Assembly: GCA_014529385.2 (NCBI GenBank)
Contig: CM043962.1
Span: 126,446,970 to 126,510,969 of the forward strand
From: Adiantum capillus-veneris
Taxonomy: Eukaryota; Streptophyta; Polypodiopsida; Polypodiales; Pteridaceae
Direction: 5' to 3'
DNA length: 64,000 nt
Part shown: in pieces, positions 59,168-64,000 of the stretch
Layout of the letters: the number at the start of each line of letters is the position of its first letter
How positions within the stretch are numbered: position 1 is the first letter of the stretch
Program-made: the position numbers and the translations under genes
Notes under the pieces: model-generated
Told to the model about the DNA's origin: nothing
Seen by the model: the letters and a program-made list of their open reading frames with translations, nothing else
Database searches by the model: none

Positions 59168-59660
59168 CTACAATAGAGGAATTCTCTTGTAGAATTTTAG
59201 CTTCATCATTGATTCAACTTGCATGTCTTTGTCTCGTGAGGTGACACTAAGTTTTGTTGTTACCTCTGCCATCTCTTCTTGGGTTTGCTTACCATCTTCC
59301 GAATCTTGGCTTCTTTTGCCCTCGAACCCTGAACTGCGACCTTCATCTTCATCACCTTGTGGATGCTTTGACTTGTCCTCACTGAGGTTCTTTAAGCTAT
59401 CTTGAATCAACTGCTTCAATTGATCTTTTTTGAAAGCCTGATTCTCTACGATAATGTCATTGACACCCTTGACTTCAAGCAACTGTGTCTTGAGCCTATC
59501 TTTTGTGCTCTGCGACAAGATCTGCTTCTTTTCCAGAGATCTCGTTGGGGATTCTTGCTTCCGTTCCCTTGTTGTCACTGTCTGAACTTTGCTTTCCATG
59601 TAGAGCTTTGCTGGGTAGTCCTTCACTAAATGACCAATGGCACATTGGTTGCAATATGTC
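59168..59660 (-). pseudogene. Zinc-knuckle-like and charged tail frame
   Basis: The frame opens before 59626 with YCNQCAIGHLVKDYP, a CCHC-like knuckle with one residue missing in the first loop and the last Cys changed to Tyr. About 150 codons of Lys/Glu/Ser/Gln-rich, probably disordered or coiled sequence follow. It overlaps the end of the preceding frame, so the two were probably one protein. Confidence 0.5.
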
Positions 59661-60828
59661 GTATCTCAACATGTGCACCCTTTGGATGAGGTAGCTCCCC
59701 ATAATACTGCTGATAATGGTTTCCTATGGTATCTAGATACAGATATGACCTCTTCTTTGCATGCATGAACCTGTAGATTACGACTGACTTAGGTGTATCT
59801 AGTGGCTTCGTCTCTTTATCCTCCATCGTCTTGTCCTTGAGAAACTGAAAATAGCTTCCATTATTGCTTGCATACAAGATCAGATCACTATCCATGCTTT
59901 CTAGCAGTCGTAATGCTAATTCTTCCATCAGCATATGGTCTTTGATGTGGGGCTTCTGCATAGCCTTAGGGCTATGTTTCCGAGTTGATTTTGGCGAGGT
60001 TTTCACCGAGGGTGAAGATCGAACCGAATCTTTGTTTTCCGTTTCCCTGGATGGTGCTTTTGGACGAGGTCCAAGTATGTGACTTACATGTTGCCCACAA
60101 ATGCTAAACTCATCCATATTTTTCACATCGGCTATTTCATAGTGCCTACTGTATTTGTCAACCACAATGACATCTTGACCTGTTGGGTTCACAGATTTAA
60201 ACCAATATAACTTTTTTATTTTACTTAATTCTCCACGTTTGGGATCTAAGCGTATGTAGTATGTGGTAGACTTAGTCTCAGAATTCCAATATTTGTATAA
60301 TCCCACATCCTCTTGATCTAAGTCAACTATATATAGCTCACCTGACCTTCTACATTTGGTATTGTGAATTTCCGGTTGTCTCTCCTCCGGCTCGGCATCT
60401 TCCAATGCTTCTTGAAATTCCACTTGGGCTCCTGAAAAGGACACTGCTTCTTGTAAAACTGGACTTCTTAATCCCACTCTTGAAGAGATAGGGTCTCTTT
60501 GTTCAGTTTGGACTCCCCCCATCCGAGAGGGTTCCATATCTAATGTTGGCATCTCTTTAATGCCAAATGATATGACTTGTTGTGCTCTATTAAGTAGCTC
60601 TTGAGACCGAGCTAGTTCTTTTTGAAGTTGTTCTATCTTCATAGCTGGTACTTCCGGCGTATTTCCTGTTTGTGCAATTTGGTGTGTTTGTGCTTTGTCT
60701 TGTGCTGGTGCGTCGCACGAGACTTGTGCCTTGTCTTTCCATGTTGTGCCTTGTGTTGTGCCACTCATTTGTGAAGTGACAACTATAGTTGTTAACTCTT
60801 CTAGCTGTGTGTCAAGAGGTAAAGCCAT
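59626..60828 (-). CDS. Tyrosine-rich module protein, gag-like
   Basis: 400 codons from ATG 60828. Residues 1-60 are Thr/Gln-rich and 60-85 form a coiled coil (KIEQLQKELARSQELLNRAQ). From about 165 comes GLYKYWNSETKSTTYYIRLD, from about 315 SDLILYASNNGSYFQFL, and from about 345 VIYRFMHAKKRSYLYLDTIG. These are variants of a hydrophobic-Tyr, 8-11 residues, Tyr-x-Tyr-x-Asp-x2-Gly pattern. A Lys/Ser-rich linker separates them. The frame ends at 59626, overlapping the zinc-knuckle frame by a shift. I recognise no named family; a structural gag-type role is inferred from its position. Confidence 0.45.
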   Translation of the reverse strand: MALPLDTQLEELTTIVVTSQMSGTTQGTTWKDKAQVSCDAPAQDKAQTHQIAQTGNTPEVPAMKIEQLQKELARSQELLNRAQQVISFGIKEMPTLDMEPSRMGGVQTEQRDPISSRVGLRSPVLQEAVSFSGAQVEFQEALEDAEPEERQPEIHNTKCRRSGELYIVDLDQEDVGLYKYWNSETKSTTYYIRLDPKRGELSKIKKLYWFKSVNPTGQDVIVVDKYSRHYEIADVKNMDEFSICGQHVSHILGPRPKAPSRETENKDSVRSSPSVKTSPKSTRKHSPKAMQKPHIKDHMLMEELALRLLESMDSDLILYASNNGSYFQFLKDKTMEDKETKPLDTPKSVVIYRFMHAKKRSYLYLDTIGNHYQQYYGELPHPKGAHVEIRHIATNVPLVI

Positions 60829-60830
60829 GA

Positions 60831-61364
60831 CTAGATGATAAACATTACCACCTTCAGATTTGTAGTCTTCCCCTCTTGATCCAATGTTTCAGCCACAAAA
60901 TATTGGTTATTTTCTGCAAGAACTTCATAATTTGTGGCACCTTTGTAGCAGCAACCGTCCTCATCTACATAAAGGGTACCAATTTGCTGTTTCCCATCTT
61001 GAGCTTTGTACAAAAAAATACTTGGAGGATATGGGTAGAGTTCTGTAAGTTGATCCTTGTACAACATTTATATCTCATTGTCGATGTATTTTCCGTGCCT
61101 CATGTAAATTGATCCCAGACAGTCTTCCATGAAATCTGTATGTGGGTGTAGTACATTCTTCGCTGTTTCAACTTCCACATGTTGAGATGTCCGAGTTTCC
61201 TCTGTATCTTTCTTTGTCTTGATGTACAAATTCCGATTGACATCCTCATAGCATGGTAGTCCTTTGTAGTGGCCAATCAGATAGATCCAAATTTGCTCTC
61301 TTGTAATTTCTGTGGATGTACTTGAAGCTTCGCCTCGGCTGGTCTGATTCCTTTGAGACGCCAT
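60831..61364 (-). pseudogene. Tyrosine-rich module protein with one in-frame stop
   Basis: From ATG 61364 the frame runs 98 codons to TAA 61070-61068 and continues without shift for 78 more to 60831. Both halves carry the tyrosine-rich module (IWIYLIGHYKGLPCYEDVN; SIFLYKAQDGKQ, then GTLYVDEDGCCYKG). The TAA is immediately followed by an in-frame ATG, so termination and reinitiation, or simple decay, are both possible. The next frame starts 3 bp downstream in a different phase. Confidence 0.45.
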
Positions 61365-61440
61365 TGCTTTCGTCTTGACTCCCTTGTTGTACCTGTTTAG
61401 TGATAGCTCTAATTGCTTGCCTCAATGCTAATAAAAATTA

Positions 61441-61638
61441 TTAGCACCCTTGTGTCCGTCTTTTTCGCTTGAGGCCCTTTAGCTTTTGTGGATGCCTTAA
61501 TCTCTGAGTTTTCTGAACTGGGCTTTGCTTGCACTGCTTGAACTTCTTAGCTCCCTTGCTTGCCAAGGCTGATACTGACTTGTCTGGCTGCTTGCTTTGC
61601 TTAGACCTTTTTAGCAGGCCTTGATCTATTGGAAGCAC
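61441..61638 (-). other. Small Lys/Gln-rich frame
   Basis: 65 codons without an ATG, very basic (KKFKQCKQSPVQKTQRLRHP, RKRRTQG). It lies upstream of the module proteins and may be a nucleic-acid-binding leader peptide or chance. Confidence 0.25.
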
Positions 61639-62660
61639 CGTGATAAGTTATGCAACTTACCACTATACTGCAACGACTGCTCCCGTCGTAGCGATTCTTG
61701 AGTCGAGCTAACTTGTGTTCACTTTAGCACAATATCTGCAAAATTCTATTTAGCTGGCAAACTTTTTCACAATGAATGCAAAAATTCTTGATGTGCCTTT
61801 GACGGCCACACTTGTTCCGTGGGCTCGGAAGTGACTTTCAAGTCCACTTTTAGCTGAACTAAACTTAAGCTAGCACAAGAAATTTATGCACAAGTTGCAA
61901 TGATTTTCTAGAAAAAATCTTGTGTTAAAGTTCTCCAAAACTTGCGTTTGTTGTTGCAAAATCAAGAGTCCTTGTGTATGGTCTTACTGCTACCAGATTT
62001 GTGTATGGACGCTCAAATTTTACACTAGGCCGTAGTTAACTTTTACACCTTCCCGCGGGTGACCAATGGTTTTCCCAAAAGATAATTTAAATATGCTAAC
62101 TTAGCAGTCTTTAATAGTCAATTAGAAGGCCTAGAGACCAAATCTGGTTTCAAATTTCCGCTTTTCGATGAAAATCTCACATGCACTCGTGTCCGCTCTT
62201 GGTCGATTCGAGTGGTGTGTTCCAGAGCCTAGGTTGACTCTAGCCGATGACCTTGCTTATGGCTTACTAGCCTAGGAAAAAGTCAAAACTATGTTCAAAA
62301 TCGTGACCGTTTTCTCACAATTCTTTCGAACTATCGGTTTTAGACACTCCTGACTTCCGGATGCATTTTGAGGCCTTAAACGACGTTTTTTTTCAAAGTT
62401 GACCTAAATGGTTGCCAAAGTCATACATTTAGTTCAAGTTTTGCTCTAAGATCTGTAGTGTCGCTCTCAGGCTACGTTTTGATATAAAAACTTTTCCAAT
62501 CCAATACCGTTTGTGAAAGTTATGGCCAAAATAGTGAAATGCAGTTTAGAATGGTCAAAATGAGTCCAAATTCAATTTTATAAGAAGATTTGGGATCTCT
62601 GTGACACTGTGAACACCCCTGTATTGTCAAAATTACAGTTGGACCCTAAAACTGGCATAA
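61639..62660. other. Unassigned leader-like sequence
   Basis: No ORF of interest. The last 250 bp (from about 62400) contain fragments such as GGTCAAAATGAGTCCAAATT that resemble the following tandem array in a more diverged form. Confidence 0.4.
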
Positions 62661-64000
62661 AGACATCCTACGGGTAGGATGTCTTTTTGCTCAGAATTGA
62701 ATAAAATTTGGTCTAGAGACTCCCCTTGGTGTGTTGAACCCATATGTATCCTCACTTTTTGTTTCTGACACCTCTAGGATGGTCAAATGATCAAGTATCT
62801 GTTTTAGAAGCTGGATACTCTATCAGCTGATTTTTCAAGTCAAATGAGCTCCAAATTGGACCAAAATTGACTGGCAGGCTTATAAGATGCTATGAAACAC
62901 TTTGGTATTGTCAAATGTTGGTCTAGGGTCTAAAATCATGCAGGAGACATCCTACAGGTAGGATGTCTATTTGCTCAGAATTGGCCCAAATTTGAACCCT
63001 AGATTCCCCTTGAGTCAAGCAACCCAATGTTATGCTCAGAATTGAATTTGGATGCCAAAAGGTCAAGATTTGGGTTGCATAAGCTTTTGGTGCACTTAGA
63101 GGGTAGGATGTCTTATATCAGGAGCAAATGATGTCCAAATGACTTGAAACTTGATGGCTAAGCTTAATAGGACATGATAAACAATTGTATAAGGTCAAAA
63201 TCTCCCCAGAAGTTCATTTAACACCTGGAGACATCCTACGGGTAGGATGTCTTTTTGCTTAGATTTGGCCAAAAATTGAACCACAGGTTCCCCTGGAGTC
63301 TAACAACACATTGGTATGCTTAAAATTTCAATTGGACCTAAAAATGACCTTTAGACATCCTACGGGTAGGATGTCTTTTTGCTCAGATTTAGCCCAAAAT
63401 TGAATCCAAGGTTCCCCTTGATGTGCTGAACACACAACTATTCTCACTTTTTGATTTTGACACTTGTAGGCTGGTCAAATGATCAAGTATCTGTTTCAGA
63501 AGCCAGCTGTCCGATCTGGTGAATTTTCAAGTCAAATCAGCTCTAAATTGGACCAAACTTGACTAGCAGGCTTATATAAGGCTATACAACACTATGGTAT
63601 GGTCATAGTAGGGTTTTGACCTCAAAATCATGCAAGAGACATCCTACGGTATTAGCTCAGAATTGGCCCAAATTTGAACCTAAGACTCTCCCTGTGTCCA
63701 ACAACCCAATGGTATGCTCAGATTTGGGTTTGGATGCCAAAAGCTCCCAAAAGCTAGCTATCCTTGCCTTTGTCTGGTACAAAACACTAAAATCCGCTTA
63801 ATCTTCAATTTTACTCATCCATTTGAGATGAAACTTGTCACATACATTCAATACAACATTTAGAACATGCATATGATGTCAACTTATGGTTTGGTCTCAA
63901 AATCACCCCTTGTACACAATCTGGGTAAGATGTCTGGCAATTCTCGTCTTTTGCCTTTAATCTATCAAAATAAGGTCAAATTCCTAGTTTGAGAGTGTAA
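62661..64000. repeat. Tandem array with 284-bp spacing of a short palindrome
   Basis: A palindrome with 11-bp arms AGACATCCTAC / GTAGGATGTCT and a 2-base loop lies at 62661, 62945, 63229 and 63353. The left arm alone is at 63637 and the right arm alone near 63103. Distances 62661-62945, 62945-63229 and 63353-63637 are all exactly 284 bp. Flanks show a 692-bp higher-order period: 62661 matches 63353 and 62945 matches 63637 (CAGAATTGGCCCAAATTTGA after the last two). The array runs to the window end. Confidence 0.9.

Larger units (their letters stand above)
57178..61638 (-). mobile_element. Unrecognised retroelement, gag/protease-like region
   Basis: A run of closely spaced minus-strand frames (61638 to 57178) with a tyrosine-rich repeated module, a zinc-knuckle-like segment and then a retropepsin-like segment suggests a gag-protease region. 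No reverse transcriptase, RNase H or LTR is visible, so the family cannot be named. A degenerate Ty3 or caulimovirid-like element are both possible. Several stops and frame changes show it is not intact. Confidence 0.5.

Noticed and set aside
57178-61638. Assignment to an endogenous caulimovirid
   Set aside because: No reverse transcriptase, movement protein or coat-protein signature can be seen; only a degenerate knuckle and protease-like segment.
62661-63660. CRISPR-like array of short repeats with regular spacing
   Set aside because: Spacing of 284 bp, repeated rather than unique spacers and an evident plant context make it a satellite-type array.

Overview
The window looks like intergenic DNA from a large, repeat-rich land-plant nuclear genome. 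The evidence is spliced CACTA transposase remnants with GT..AG introns, a hAT element with BED/DUF659/hATC parts, a chromodomain Ty3 retrotransposon, a Tat-lineage Ty3 element with two RNase H domains, an L1-type LINE ORF1, very long (GA)n/(TC)n/(AC)n tracts and almost no intact host genes. A fern, lycophyte or other non-flowering plant seems more likely than a compact angiosperm, but the sequence alone does not settle this. All family names come from motifs read by eye; no database was searched.

Layout. 0.5-2.0 kb: protein-kinase pseudogene. 3.3-3.75 kb: intact small RING-H2 ORF. 3.9-6.5 kb (minus): broken hAT transposase. 7.7-11.9 kb: two ~0.97-kb direct repeats flanking a CACTA transposase 3' fragment that carries a small fold-back MITE. 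12.5-13.9 kb: an unrecognised, GC-richer 472-aa ORF with a nuclear, acidic, EAR-like character. 13.9-15.6 kb: fold-back element whose arms contain their own hairpins. 17.2-25.5 kb: degenerate chromodomain Ty3 element. 25.5-29.5 kb: CACTA element inserted in that element's 3' LTR. 29.5-36.4 kb: MITE copy, LINE ORF1 remnant and unassigned AT-rich DNA. 36.4-48.8 kb: young Tat-lineage element on the minus strand, with 2.7-kb LTRs, nearly intact gag-pol and two mutually homologous extra ORFs between the 5' LTR and gag. 50.9-54.7 kb: rearranged second Ty3 family with a duplicated segment. 57.2-61.6 kb (minus): gag/protease-like region of an unrecognised retroelement rich in a tyrosine-rich repeated module. 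62.7-64.0 kb: tandem array with a strict 284-bp spacing of perfect short palindromes.

How it fits together. Nearly everything is transposon-derived and nested. The strongest candidates for something new are the paired accessory ORFs of the Tat element (weakly F-box-like, no in-frame ATG), the tyrosine-rich retroelement proteins, the 284/692-bp palindromic array, and the 472-aa ORF beside the fold-back element. The only ORFs likely to be host or domesticated genes are the RING protein and the 472-aa protein.
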